Shown: positions 26,701-36,093 of the stretch, one piece after another
How positions within the stretch are numbered: the stretch's first letter is position 1
Layout: each line of letters begins with the position of its first letter
Assembly: GCA_003117195.1 (NCBI GenBank)
Contig: BDSI01000038.1
Coordinates: 62,001-126,000 of the forward strand
Source: Eudorina sp. 2006-703-Eu-15
Lineage: Eukaryota; Chlorophyta; Chlorophyceae; Chlamydomonadales; Volvocaceae
Length of the DNA stretch: 64,000 bases
Direction of reading: 5' to 3'
Made by a program: the position numbers and the translations under genes
The notes under the pieces: generated by a model
What the model was told of the DNA's origin: nothing
Database searches by the model: none
Seen by the model: the letters and a program-made list of their open reading frames with translations, nothing else

Positions 26701-28440
26701 ATGAACACCATCTTAATTCCCTGGACCCTCACTATCGCGAACACGGTCACTCAACACCTGGCGAGGGGCCTGCATCTGACCCGATGGCTACGGCGAAACC
26801 CGATCGCAGCCCTAAGGATCACAGTGGCTGCGGCGGCCCTGACGCTATTGTGCTGGAAACTGACGACAGCAGAACCGGCGGCTCTGCCACTCACTGGCGC
26901 CATACCAACAATTATAAACGGCCTACGACCCTTCCCCCATGCCACGGCCCGGGCCCGCTCAGCAATTGATGCCTGTACAACCATAGGTGTGGTGGTGTCA
27001 GCCCGCAACACCACAGGACACCTAGAAGCCTGCCTCCTCACACCTCTGGCGGTGATGATATGGACCGAACTGGATCTCTGTAGCAACTTCATACCAACCG
27101 ACAAAATAACGTGCGGAGGACCCCCCGGCACCACCGCAGACACCACGATCAGTGGGACCAACACCACACCGAACCTCGGCAACACCATAACATGGCCACC
27201 CACGGGACACCCTCGCGGCCAAACCACGCGCGAACCATACCATGAAAAACAGAAGGCCCAGATGTGCATGGTGCACGCCATCAACAACCTGATGGGCGAC
27301 CCATGCATTGACCCCGGGCATGTACTAGGATACTGCCGTGCAATGTACGCGCACCTCGTGGAGACACGGAAAACAGGCGTGGCAAATCTATGGAAAGGAG
27401 GATTTGACCAACGCACAGGCTTTTTCTCAACGATCGTGCTGAACCACTACCTGCGATACGGCGCTGTCGTACAGAAACCGAACGGAGACATCCTCTCCGA
27501 CCACCACATCGCGACGGTGTCCAGCGGATTCACTCTAGGCCCCAACGACCGACTGGACACTCTGCTTGAACACCTGCCTCCGCACACGCGCAACTGGGGC
27601 TTCACGGTGCACCTTGAAAACCCATCCCACGCAATCGCCGTCCGGTACCACCAAGGGGCCTGGTACGTGATCGACTCTATGGATTCCAGACCGCAAAGGA
27701 TCACGACAAGTTGGCCCCGTGGCCGTGGTGCCGTATACTACCTGGAGATGAGACACAATAGCTCCACCGTCCAAACGCACGTCGAGCTGCGAGAACTCCA
27801 GCCACCCGAAATTTGGCGACCGCCACACACGACGGCACCCAACAACGGGCATAACCTTGAGCCGATGCCGCCGGCAACGACCCCACCTAACGAAACAGCG
27901 GGCCAACATGAGCCGTACAACCCCCCAGGCCGCCAGGCAGACGCGCAGACAACCAGGGGGACCGCAAACTGCGCCCCAGCTGACGCCCAAGTGAACGAGA
28001 GGGGTAGACGGACCGAAGATGGTAATCCTCCCGAAAGTACCGGTGCATGTCACGACGCCACATACCAACACAGGTCCAACGCAACACGTGCCCCGCCAGG
28101 GGCCCCGAAGACGCGAAAGCAAGACAAGCAAGACCAGCAGCGCGAAGAAGCTGGCGCAAACAGAGGCAAACCGCTCACGGTCGTAGACCTCCTCCGGCGC
28201 AAGGCAAACAAGCGACAGCACCCGGACCCGGACGCGGCTCACGATACCACCGCCGCAAAGAGGGAAAACAGCGGCAGTGTGCAACGCGCAAGACCACCTG
28301 TCATGCCAGCGCCCGACGAAGGCAACGCGCCCCCGATACCCACCAGTTCATCCCCGAGACCGAACACCGGTACGCCCACATCGTCACACATAACGTACGA
28401 GGGCTGGCAACCAACCTTCTCAGTACGATATGCAACCTAA
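23770..28440 (+). CDS. LINE ORF1 protein with Josephin-like cysteine protease domain and membrane segments
   Basis: 1556 codons from ATG 23770 without a stop. Residues 1-18 are a signal-like hydrophobic stretch (MHLFALLALTVFLLGAG). Residues about 400-560 form a compact unassigned domain (around DRFFTYDLAMGPVAGLCLD and TLQFFMSDRDVRRFS). About 895-1025 has several hydrophobic helices (LGLILLTACLIRVLHYL, ITVAAAALTLLCW), likely transmembrane. About 1150-1340 matches the Josephin pattern: HEKQ with Gln1161, MCMVHAINNL with Cys1166, TGFFSTIVLNHYL, His1287 in SHAIAVRY, and Asp1302 in YVIDSM; the spacings Q-C 5 and H-D 15 equal those of ataxin-3/JOSD. The remainder is a hydrophilic, basic tail. Josephin enzymes cleave ubiquitin; the activity here is inferred. 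No RNA-binding motif is recognised, unusual for a LINE ORF1. Confidence 0.75.
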   Translation: MHLFALLALTVFLLGAGDRSVTEADAMAELKGLVQTGLLKAPLLTSRPRFMDNIADPIPVSLIKAEPSDLSDRYPRVNVHSERDNEQRWTVKMRDTAIQRQHVFAIVRRRRSDLALTSIVRKPMTRSTRSSNNETQVASCWDFTEMNTYNTAWNRSALKALDARRDTMREADTCATDPALTWRNSSECHPSEGCHKADERRPALPGNIWTWRQNGIASRHLCNLRTQRTCSLIDPIHQARMMPMGPKILRLARGAKILHERCPFSIISTLLDKPQVTQISAFIHDPGIQATGNGTCNRRNGLRTQNISNFLPKPSKRTVSDTHILDDFNMISLMIPPYFSGRPTLSGHCGVTVRTTRQPTGNQLSFLRRNSLVKPPEADAAEKCLKFSAANHLRLSPIAQQASSTLMAYQANMINLTGAYSTELVTYDRFFTYDLAMGPVAGLCLDKGDKTVVPADKNQLIEQIRSRLAAKGIDTTTLQFFMSDRDVRRFSTSGGKGLTATVGIKVPVAQWKAVNDAFSEGGGVSMPLVDLRTSSATVAMQDRRREWPSMDEGLTTLGLMEHTICTSTVELAPYSSEIVDPAQPGDSAGLAGACGRREMQGDSGWRPYSSIYPFRSARTHARACVLADGIGVHPNVDKQLDLRCESGDGLYEPGLVTTEGRRLCTVQCRETNGVGWLLVGGSACPNADETTRMKYGREAVPINNETGRETDHVTRGSIMGLATNGSVDPWDGACCNGRTQHTADSNTLLQAGLHSPTERTTDDSCPYHVPRIMDEAPGTTRPLLDRYARGKTYSCDGLKGTQAPEARTHADPSSTQPPAWNRRPGPCIHSRTSKKILVQLPARAACAATPDPTPALQSTIRINPPMTTRNTLGLIRTVYHRTLRLISYATRHEVTYCATSISYCIAASGMWVLKRCILRATKSTRPLDIRISHIANTGLLATASLGPLAYTAILSPLHETLGLILLTACLIRVLHYLMNTILIPWTLTIANTVTQHLARGLHLTRWLRRNPIAALRITVAAAALTLLCWKLTTAEPAALPLTGAIPTIINGLRPFPHATARARSAIDACTTIGVVVSARNTTGHLEACLLTPLAVMIWTELDLCSNFIPTDKITCGGPPGTTADTTISGTNTTPNLGNTITWPPTGHPRGQTTREPYHEKQKAQMCMVHAINNLMGDPCIDPGHVLGYCRAMYAHLVETRKTGVANLWKGGFDQRTGFFSTIVLNHYLRYGAVVQKPNGDILSDHHIATVSSGFTLGPNDRLDTLLEHLPPHTRNWGFTVHLENPSHAIAVRYHQGAWYVIDSMDSRPQRITTSWPRGRGAVYYLEMRHNSSTVQTHVELRELQPPEIWRPPHTTAPNNGHNLEPMPPATTPPNETAGQHEPYNPPGRQADAQTTRGTANCAPADAQVNERGRRTEDGNPPESTGACHDATYQHRSNATRAPPGAPKTRKQDKQDQQREEAGANRGKPLTVVDLLRRKANKRQHPDPDAAHDTTAAKRENSGSVQRARPPVMPAPDEGNAPPIPTSSSPRPNTGTPTSSHITYEGWQPTFSVRYAT

Positions 28441-31400
28441 GAACCTGGGATGCAGACATCCTTGTCCTGACAGAAACGAAAACTGGAAACCGTACAGCGT
28501 GGATTAAAGATGCCTTCCGCAGGGAACCGCAGGCCTACAGACTTCACTGCAGCTCTAAACCGCGTAGTGCCGGAAAGGCGCGGTACTCCGCAGGTGTCGC
28601 AGTGGCGATTAGCGGTCGCTACAGTCGCTCAGGAAACGTCACTTATGTCCAGCCGCCGGCCCCGCTACAAGGTCACCTGTGTCATTGCAAGATCTCAACC
28701 CCCATGAGCACGCCCCTCAACATCCTTGGGATCTACTGCCCAGAAGACACCGGGACCCGGAATGCCATTTATGCGCATTGCAGAATGGTGCTGAAAACAT
28801 CAAAGGCAAACGGAGAACACGTCGTGCTGGCGGGGGATTTCAACGCGGTCAGAGCGGCAGAAGAAAGGAGCACCGGCGTACTTGATAGCGCCGACCGGCT
28901 ACACGCCAAGTTCGTCACGGAAAACGCGCTCAGGCCCGCACCTGAGAATCAACTCCCCCGCCAGATGTCCTTCGACCAGTGGGTCGACGGACACCGCGCA
29001 CACAGCAGCCGGATAGATGACATTCTGCTGTGCCCCGCAACACAACTCAGCGTAAAACTTAAAGCCACCGCCTGTACGAATAAAACCCTGGCGTACAGCA
29101 GTGTGACCGTGGCTGCCGGCCAGTTCGACCACAGGCCCGTGCACACCCGGCTACCAACTGACGAAATCCGCCTGTGGGATGCCAAAACACCCACGCGCGC
29201 CACCCAAGAAGCGGCAGACCACGTTAATGCAAAATGGAAAAACGTCATCCTGCCGGTCCCACGTGCCACGATCTGTGCAGCACAGACACGAATGGACGCC
29301 ACACTCACATCCGATATTGCTGCGCTTCACGACTACCTGCATCCCGCAGTCCGCGACATTGAGGATGGGCTGGCGAAACACGCCGCAGACCCCAACAGCA
29401 CAACGGCGACACATCTCATGTCGACGCTGCGATCCCTTGAGAGCGTGCAGAGGACCAACGTGGAAGCTGCGGCCGCGATGCTGCAAGTGACCCTCAATAA
29501 AGGGCTTGCCATCCTACTGGAAATGTGCACGCAGAAGCCACCTAACACGGGAAAAATACACCCTAAGCGCACAGTCAGCAGATACGTGCAACGTCTGCAC
29601 CGGGAACATGTGCAGCTCAAACACGAATACGAAGCAGAACTGCGAAACCAGACCTGTTCAGAGCCTCATCCAGTCGAACACAACGGCGCTACCGCGGAAG
29701 GAGGCGACCCTAGGCAAACAGCCGCGGCACACACACCCGCGGACGCAACTCGCTGCCCTGGTGCACGCCTTCGCGACACGATTCGACAAATTGGCACCCA
29801 GATAAGGCAGGCACTGACCATCGAGCGCAAGAAAAACATTGCTGCTGCGAAACGTCGCCGCCAACATCTGGTCGCAACTCGCCCACGACGAGCCCACCAA
29901 GCCATTTTCAGCAAAGATGAGCTTGAACGAGGGCTGCCCGCGGTAAGACACCCCACCTCGGGCAAAGTTTGCACAGAACCCGACTCCATCCTTGATGCCG
30001 TACATGAATACTTCAAGATCCAGGCTGCCACGATAGGCACACCGAAAACTGGACAGTACAGACCGGAGGAGGCACCCAGGACATATCCGTTCCTTCAGGG
30101 CACGGCGCCAGACACCTTCCACCTCACCAGCCCGAAGAAGGCCGACGACCACGTCCTGCTGAGCAGCATCGCTGACCCTTTTAACTACAGCAGATGCATA
30201 CAGCACTTAGCCCGAAACAAAACGCCGGGACCCGACGGCCTTCCCAACGAACTCCTCAAGGCGCTGCCCGATGCCCTACAGGCCACCATCCACGACCTCA
30301 TGAAAGTTATGTGGGTCAAATCCCACACGCCGAAGGATTGGACAGAGTCTGTCACGGTGCTGCTCCCTAAACCTGGCGATGGGCTCCTCCTCAAGAACAG
30401 GAGACCCATCGCCCTAGCAAATACGCTGTACAAGCTCTGGACCAGCCTCATCACGGTGTCTATCGGAGACGTCGCACCGGAGCTGGCCCTGTTTAGCGAG
30501 GCCCAAGAAGGCTTCCTTCGGTACAGAAACACAGAGCGGCAAATTCAGAACCTGCTCCACGCAATCGAAGATGCCGGGCTCACGCGGAATGACCTGTACG
30601 TCCTATACGTGGACTTCTCCTCGGCGTTCAACACGATCAACCACGACCTGCTGCTTCAAATCATGTACGACCTTGGGCTGCCAGACGACCTTATCCGTGT
30701 TGTCCGCAACCTCTACAGCCAGGCCCGAACAAGCATCCGGACAGAACATGGTACCACAGCGCCAATCCAAATCGAAAGAGGCACGGTCCAGGGGGATACA
30801 CTTTCACCAGTGCTCTTCATCATCTTTCTTGAGCCCCTCCTACGATGGCTCCATGTTGGCGGGCGAGGGCACCAGTACGGATGCCTCTCCGACGACCTGA
30901 ACGCCCGCTATCACTGCAGCTCGGCTGCTTATGCCGACGATCTTGCGGTGCTGACCAACACCACGCGGGACCTGCAGACACAGTGCGACAAGATTAGCCT
31001 GTACTCCCAGTGGGCGGGTCTACAAGTGAATCACTCGAAATGCGCTGTGACAGGCATCCTGCACCGCAAGGCATGGTCCGACCGCGGTCTGAATGGACCG
31101 ACATGCGAACGCACGCTCAAAGCGGCTCTGGATGCGAAAGTCAAAATCAGTGATCGGCCAGTGCCGTACATCTCCCCCACCGAACCATACAAGTACCTTG
31201 GGGTGCTTATAACGATGACTCTCAACTGGAGCGCCCAAATGACTCATGTCTGCGAAGCAGTACGGGATAAGGGAGACTTATTACAAGGCTCCATGGCGAC
31301 GCCAGATCAGTGTATAAGGATTATACAGAGCTGTATCCAAACAGTGGTGACATACAGCTTTCCCACCATGGCGTATACTCCAAACGATGTACGACTCCTG

Positions 31401-34400
31401 GATGCGATGATAGCACGCATCGCCCGCCGCTGTTACGGCCTGCCCTCCAGCTTCCCCACGCGCGCCGTGCTACTACCAGCCGAGCAATACGGACTGGGGG
31501 TAGGATCCCTGCTCCCGATCTATGCGCGCACTGCAACGCGCGCCCTGATTCTCTCCCTAAACGACGAGGGACGGCTCGGCGTTGTGACAAGAGCCATGCT
31601 GGAACTGCAGTGTCAGTTAGCCGCCGACACCAGGATGCACACGCTGAGGCGCGAAAGCAGCTTCTACACGACTCTGAAGCAACTCACGCTCGCCCGCGAC
31701 CACGGCATCGTGGTGACCGATAAAGGCAGGCCGTACAACACCTCCCTGAACACACTTATGGCGGCAGCCACCGCCGTCAATGCCGAGCAGGAATCGCGTG
31801 AAGAGATTCTGCCGTACAGGCTCTTGCTCCCGCTGACAGAGCTGGGTCTTGATATGCACTCACTTATAGATAAGAACACCAAACGGCACCTGATCACGAC
31901 CGCTGAGCTTCAAAAACTCTTCCCCCGGGGTAAGGTGCAGCACCGGCACAAGGTATCGCTGAACAGACTGAGTCTGGCCGTAAGCTCCCAATGCCCCGAC
32001 GCCCCACACTCGTGCATGCACGACCCACGCAAATGGACATCCGCGATGCCGCTGGAAGACAGGAAACTCCGTGCGATCCCGGATAACCCGACATTCACCG
32101 GCCTAAGGCACAAATCGAGCCTCCCGACACCGGTCATAACGCCATCCCTTGACCCGCACGTCAGCCGCAACGCACCAGTTGTGTGGAGTGCGACCGCGAC
32201 AAGGACCCGTCAGAAGGCCACGTCGCCGGCAAATTCACCGGAGTCCGAAGCGTCACCACCGCTGGATATGCCTGCGGAAGCCGAGCGAGTTGGGTGCAAG
32301 CGCAAGAGCTCACTTAGACAAAGGCAACTAGACTTCATCAACAACAACACACGTTGTGATAACAAGGCGGTCGGAACAGAAAACGCGGCTATCCACAGAG
32401 TGCAGCTGCACGATCCCACTCCTGAACACCGCACCTCATGCATGGAAACACGGCGAGTCATGGCCGCGCTGCGGCAGGACACACGCAAATGCGTGCCCAG
32501 CCTTGGCACCCTGCAAGGACCAGTCGCACAAGGACCGCGGCCACCCCCGAACCCAATAACCCGTGAAACACCGTGTATCAGGAGGGCCCCCAGGCTAGAC
32601 GAGGAGAAGGGCACAGAATCCCCAAACCCTGTCCTAGCGTACCTCGCCAGCAAAGGGCTTGATGACACGCCAGCGGCGCCCCGCGCTCGGCGGAGCGATG
32701 GCGCCGAGGACGCCGCTCTAATGACTACTGTAGAGGTGGAACTCGGCGACGAGCCGCGAACATCCGGACCGTACATAGTGTCGCCAGCACCGACGCCACA
32801 TCAGGAGCATCTTATCCCCCAGTGGTGGTGGCCACAGTGGCAAGTCGCTCGGAAGCAGATCCTCCAAAACTGTATCCCCTGGAAGTCTGGAAAGGGCAAA
32901 GCCGAGGACACCACGGGACAGCAGCAATTAGTATACGACCTGTACAATGAAGCGGAGGACATCGCCGAGGTCCTCGCGGGCCCAATCACTAAACGAGTCG
33001 CACCCACAAGCGCGAGATCCTCCAAGAAGCAGAAAGTCGGGACGGGCAAATCAGCAGTGACACATGAACGGTACTACACAGTCCGATGGAACGACACAAT
33101 CATCCCGATGTCAGTTGTCGACGCGTACAAAAGCATGGGGTACGTGCCGAAACAGCTCCTGCCGGTGAAGGGGCTCTACGGCACCCGGATGGACCGTTAC
33201 TTCCGACGGGCGGTGTGGGAACCGTCAGACATCCCCGCGGCACATCTGGAGAGGCTGCCGAGCGGACCAGACGCCCTGGCTAGGTTTAAGCAGAAACAGC
33301 TGCGCAGCGCGGCTCCCCGATTGGTGTACACCAAGCCCCGCGACACCGCCCTCACGAACCAGCAGAGGCAAGGCCGATGGGACCAGCCACCCCTGGACCA
33401 CGCACACCGCGCACGACTCATCCGCGCGAACACTACCTTTGAGGCTTCGCCGTGTAACCCGTACACGGACACGCAACCCACGGGGCGGTACCAGATACAG
33501 CTGGGCCGGCGCACAGCTGATGGCAATATGACCGACGACGCAACGGCCTTCGTCTATGACCCAAGAGGGAAATGTGTGGGGACACTCAGCATGCAACGCC
33601 TTGATACCCTGCGAAAGCGCTATCACCACGCATCGACGGCCTACCCCGAGGTCCACCGAAGCCTCGCGGCCCAGGGCGGCTTTGCTGAAGACGTCGCGCG
33701 GCTCCTCCTGAGGTACAGCAGAGACCCCAACGGTCGAGCGGTCAAAGGCCCACCAAGATCGCAGGCCACTATTAACGAACACCTGCGGTGCGTACTCATT
33801 AAAGCCTTGCAGGACCTAGACTCCGGCCCTGTCGCGGAGCGGTTCTCATCACCACTGAACAGTGCCGAAGAAATTGAATGCTACTTCAGTGTACATGCAG
33901 AAGATCAACTGTTCGGGGCCAACGTGGACGCCTATTCCCAACCATTCACAGGGCTCTCAATTGCGCATCCAGACCCTGACCCCGTCAGTGTCAAGAAGGC
34001 AGCAATGTGGGCGGTTGCTGGCGCGATGCACACCACAGCGTCCGCAGCACCCACAGCTACACTGCTCGTTGCCCCTCACACCAAAAGCGGGGCCCACACC
34101 TCGCTTCTGGATACCCCTTACATGTTTTACCTCGGCCGGATCAGCCGCGGTCTGACGTGCTCACTCACCGGAGGCGTTGGCACCGATACCCTGACCCCTG
34201 GGTACAAAGGGGGCTTGGACATTTTCGTCATTGCCAACGACACAGCTCTGCGTGGGCTGAATGCCCGCTCGATGAAGGCGCTCCTCCAGAAACTCCAAGA
34301 CGCGGAGGCCTTCGGCCTACCTAAGAAACACCTACGCAAGCACGACAGCGAGGAACACTGTCGCCATACCCAACGACCCTACCCGTGCAAGGTTGCCCAG

Positions 34401-35990
34401 ACCATGCGACGAATGAACGACTCGGCAACGCCCAGGCCCAGGCCCACAGTACAAGTGCCCCGACGAGAGGCACAGGAGCTCCGGCGGGAGCTCGCGGAAG
34501 CGTTCCCGGGCACCATGCCTCTACGTATCCCATTGCATACTATAATTTGGACTGATGGTAGTTGCGTCAAACCGCTCGCAGGCGACGGCCCGAACAGACT
34601 TGGTGCGGCAGCATACTGCGAACTTACCGGGGAAACCTTACATGTAGACCCGGCCGGGGAAGGGTGTACAAATACAATCCAGCGGGCTGAGTTGTCGGCT
34701 ATACGTGCGGCCATCGCGCAGCACAAAACCACGAGTCGCGCATTAACCATAGCAACTGACTCACAAGCATCACTGGATCTCATAAAAAGAGCCATCAATG
34801 AACCCAATAAATTGCATATTTCCAAACATAAAGCCTTGCTTATGGAAATTGTTGAGATGCTGTACGACTGCACCCAACAAAACACGACTGTCCATTTCAT
34901 AAAGGTAAAATCACATACTGGTATTCATGGTAACGATAAGGCCGATGAAGGCGCAACTGCGGTAGCACATGGTAATGCCGAGCCAACCGTAATTGAGGCC
35001 GCAGATAACGCCCCGTACGATAAGCTGGTCTGGCTACGACAAAAAGATACAGGACTATATATCAATGACCTTAATAGGGGCATCCTCAAAGGTCTCCAAA
35101 AGAAAACGTTCGCGGGATATACAACCGACACGACCCTAACTGAAAAATGGCGCGACGCGTCGACAAAGCTAGACTCTAAATGCAGCAACGCCTACTTGAA
35201 CAGCTCTCACACTAGTCATTGGCTAAAAATCCAAGTGCTGAAGGCACGGTACGGACTCTTGTATAATGCGAAGCTGAAGAAATTGTACGGTCGCGGCGGG
35301 GATGGCCACTGCCCGGTCTGCCGCAATTGCAACCCGTCGGGCCCCACAACGGACTCCGGAGCCCACATACTTGGAGGCTGCCAGCACGCGACGTTTAAAG
35401 GCATGTACATCAACCGGCACAACCAGGCGACACGCATTATTGCGGATTGCCTCAACAGGGGCCGCTACGGAGGCGGTTTCATGGTTATGGACGCTGGCAA
35501 GGCAGAGGATATCCCACCGTTCTGCAGTAGCACGCGGGTACCCAAGTGGATGCTGCCGCATCTGACTGAAGAGGAGATCCGACGCCTCCGACCTGACATA
35601 ATGTTCATACCCACACTCGCCTCTCACAAAACCAAGCGCAAACGCTACCAGGGACCCGTGGACAAGACCAAGCACGAGGTGTACATCATCGAAGTGGGGT
35701 ACACTGGCGACCTACAGCATGCCGACAAACTAACACAGAAGACAACGCAGCATGCCAGACTCAAAGAGGAACTAACAAAGGCGGGGTGGACAGTGCACTA
35801 CGCTGAGGAGCAAATAGTTACATTGGGCAGTACTGGAACCCTGCCGACTACACTTAAGTCGCTCCTCTGCAGACTCGGAGCGACTACCGACCAGGCCCAC
35901 AGCACCTGCCTGCACATCCATCGACACACGATAGAAACCGCAGGCGCAATCATCCGGACCCGGCGAGTGATGGAGGGTGGGATAAAATGA
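28047..35990 (+). CDS. LINE ORF2 polyprotein: APE endonuclease, RT, RNase H, restriction-like endonuclease
   Basis: Up to 2647 aa; the ATG at 28047 lies inside ORF1 (-1 frame), so the start could be internal or by frameshift. APE domain about 110-325: HNVRGL (Asn116), GDFNAVR (about 265), SRIDDILL. RT about 700-1000: KTPGPDGLPNELLK, RRPIALANTLYKLW, LYVDFSSAFNTINH, GTVQGDTLSPVLF, catalytic YADD (962-965). RNase H from WTDGS (Asp2170) with ATDSQAS and IKVKSHTGIHGNDKADEGA. C-terminus: CCHC cluster CPVCRNC...HILGGC (about 2420-2445) and RPD (Asp2517)...YIIEVG (Glu2549), the restriction-like endonuclease core. Residues about 1150-2160 are unassigned, including a conserved-looking block near EIECYFSVHAEDQLFG to LGRISRGLTC. 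All catalytic residues seen are intact. Confidence 0.92.
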   Translation: MSRRHIPTQVQRNTCPARGPEDAKARQARPAARRSWRKQRQTAHGRRPPPAQGKQATAPGPGRGSRYHRRKEGKQRQCATRKTTCHASARRRQRAPDTHQFIPETEHRYAHIVTHNVRGLATNLLSTICNLRTWDADILVLTETKTGNRTAWIKDAFRREPQAYRLHCSSKPRSAGKARYSAGVAVAISGRYSRSGNVTYVQPPAPLQGHLCHCKISTPMSTPLNILGIYCPEDTGTRNAIYAHCRMVLKTSKANGEHVVLAGDFNAVRAAEERSTGVLDSADRLHAKFVTENALRPAPENQLPRQMSFDQWVDGHRAHSSRIDDILLCPATQLSVKLKATACTNKTLAYSSVTVAAGQFDHRPVHTRLPTDEIRLWDAKTPTRATQEAADHVNAKWKNVILPVPRATICAAQTRMDATLTSDIAALHDYLHPAVRDIEDGLAKHAADPNSTTATHLMSTLRSLESVQRTNVEAAAAMLQVTLNKGLAILLEMCTQKPPNTGKIHPKRTVSRYVQRLHREHVQLKHEYEAELRNQTCSEPHPVEHNGATAEGGDPRQTAAAHTPADATRCPGARLRDTIRQIGTQIRQALTIERKKNIAAAKRRRQHLVATRPRRAHQAIFSKDELERGLPAVRHPTSGKVCTEPDSILDAVHEYFKIQAATIGTPKTGQYRPEEAPRTYPFLQGTAPDTFHLTSPKKADDHVLLSSIADPFNYSRCIQHLARNKTPGPDGLPNELLKALPDALQATIHDLMKVMWVKSHTPKDWTESVTVLLPKPGDGLLLKNRRPIALANTLYKLWTSLITVSIGDVAPELALFSEAQEGFLRYRNTERQIQNLLHAIEDAGLTRNDLYVLYVDFSSAFNTINHDLLLQIMYDLGLPDDLIRVVRNLYSQARTSIRTEHGTTAPIQIERGTVQGDTLSPVLFIIFLEPLLRWLHVGGRGHQYGCLSDDLNARYHCSSAAYADDLAVLTNTTRDLQTQCDKISLYSQWAGLQVNHSKCAVTGILHRKAWSDRGLNGPTCERTLKAALDAKVKISDRPVPYISPTEPYKYLGVLITMTLNWSAQMTHVCEAVRDKGDLLQGSMATPDQCIRIIQSCIQTVVTYSFPTMAYTPNDVRLLDAMIARIARRCYGLPSSFPTRAVLLPAEQYGLGVGSLLPIYARTATRALILSLNDEGRLGVVTRAMLELQCQLAADTRMHTLRRESSFYTTLKQLTLARDHGIVVTDKGRPYNTSLNTLMAAATAVNAEQESREEILPYRLLLPLTELGLDMHSLIDKNTKRHLITTAELQKLFPRGKVQHRHKVSLNRLSLAVSSQCPDAPHSCMHDPRKWTSAMPLEDRKLRAIPDNPTFTGLRHKSSLPTPVITPSLDPHVSRNAPVVWSATATRTRQKATSPANSPESEASPPLDMPAEAERVGCKRKSSLRQRQLDFINNNTRCDNKAVGTENAAIHRVQLHDPTPEHRTSCMETRRVMAALRQDTRKCVPSLGTLQGPVAQGPRPPPNPITRETPCIRRAPRLDEEKGTESPNPVLAYLASKGLDDTPAAPRARRSDGAEDAALMTTVEVELGDEPRTSGPYIVSPAPTPHQEHLIPQWWWPQWQVARKQILQNCIPWKSGKGKAEDTTGQQQLVYDLYNEAEDIAEVLAGPITKRVAPTSARSSKKQKVGTGKSAVTHERYYTVRWNDTIIPMSVVDAYKSMGYVPKQLLPVKGLYGTRMDRYFRRAVWEPSDIPAAHLERLPSGPDALARFKQKQLRSAAPRLVYTKPRDTALTNQQRQGRWDQPPLDHAHRARLIRANTTFEASPCNPYTDTQPTGRYQIQLGRRTADGNMTDDATAFVYDPRGKCVGTLSMQRLDTLRKRYHHASTAYPEVHRSLAAQGGFAEDVARLLLRYSRDPNGRAVKGPPRSQATINEHLRCVLIKALQDLDSGPVAERFSSPLNSAEEIECYFSVHAEDQLFGANVDAYSQPFTGLSIAHPDPDPVSVKKAAMWAVAGAMHTTASAAPTATLLVAPHTKSGAHTSLLDTPYMFYLGRISRGLTCSLTGGVGTDTLTPGYKGGLDIFVIANDTALRGLNARSMKALLQKLQDAEAFGLPKKHLRKHDSEEHCRHTQRPYPCKVAQTMRRMNDSATPRPRPTVQVPRREAQELRRELAEAFPGTMPLRIPLHTIIWTDGSCVKPLAGDGPNRLGAAAYCELTGETLHVDPAGEGCTNTIQRAELSAIRAAIAQHKTTSRALTIATDSQASLDLIKRAINEPNKLHISKHKALLMEIVEMLYDCTQQNTTVHFIKVKSHTGIHGNDKADEGATAVAHGNAEPTVIEAADNAPYDKLVWLRQKDTGLYINDLNRGILKGLQKKTFAGYTTDTTLTEKWRDASTKLDSKCSNAYLNSSHTSHWLKIQVLKARYGLLYNAKLKKLYGRGGDGHCPVCRNCNPSGPTTDSGAHILGGCQHATFKGMYINRHNQATRIIADCLNRGRYGGGFMVMDAGKAEDIPPFCSSTRVPKWMLPHLTEEEIRRLRPDIMFIPTLASHKTKRKRYQGPVDKTKHEVYIIEVGYTGDLQHADKLTQKTTQHARLKEELTKAGWTVHYAEEQIVTLGSTGTLPTTLKSLLCRLGATTDQAHSTCLHIHRHTIETAGAIIRTRRVMEGGIK

Positions 35991-36072
35991 TAATAACCAA
36001 CCTAGGCTTCCCCGGTGGTGCGGGCATACAAGGGTGACTACGCCACCCCTCAGTTCCCCACCCCCTTAATAC

Positions 36073-36093
36073 ACGCCAGGCTTCGGCCGGCGT
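36073..36093 (+). other. 3' stem-loop of the LINE
   Basis: ACGCC, A bulge, GGC, TTCG loop, GCC, GGCGT: an 8-bp stem with a UUCG tetraloop, just before the terminal (TTA)n. Possibly the RT recognition structure, as 3' stem-loops are in other LINEs. Confidence 0.65.

Noticed and set aside
27220..27800. OTU-type protease in LINE ORF1
   Set aside because: The expected DGxC(L/F)(Y/F) box of OTU proteases is not seen, whereas the Q-x4-C and H-x14-D spacing fits Josephin; a profile search should confirm.
27535..28284. 249-codon - strand frame opposite LINE ORF1
   Set aside because: Antisense to an intact ORF with recognisable domains; no domain of its own.
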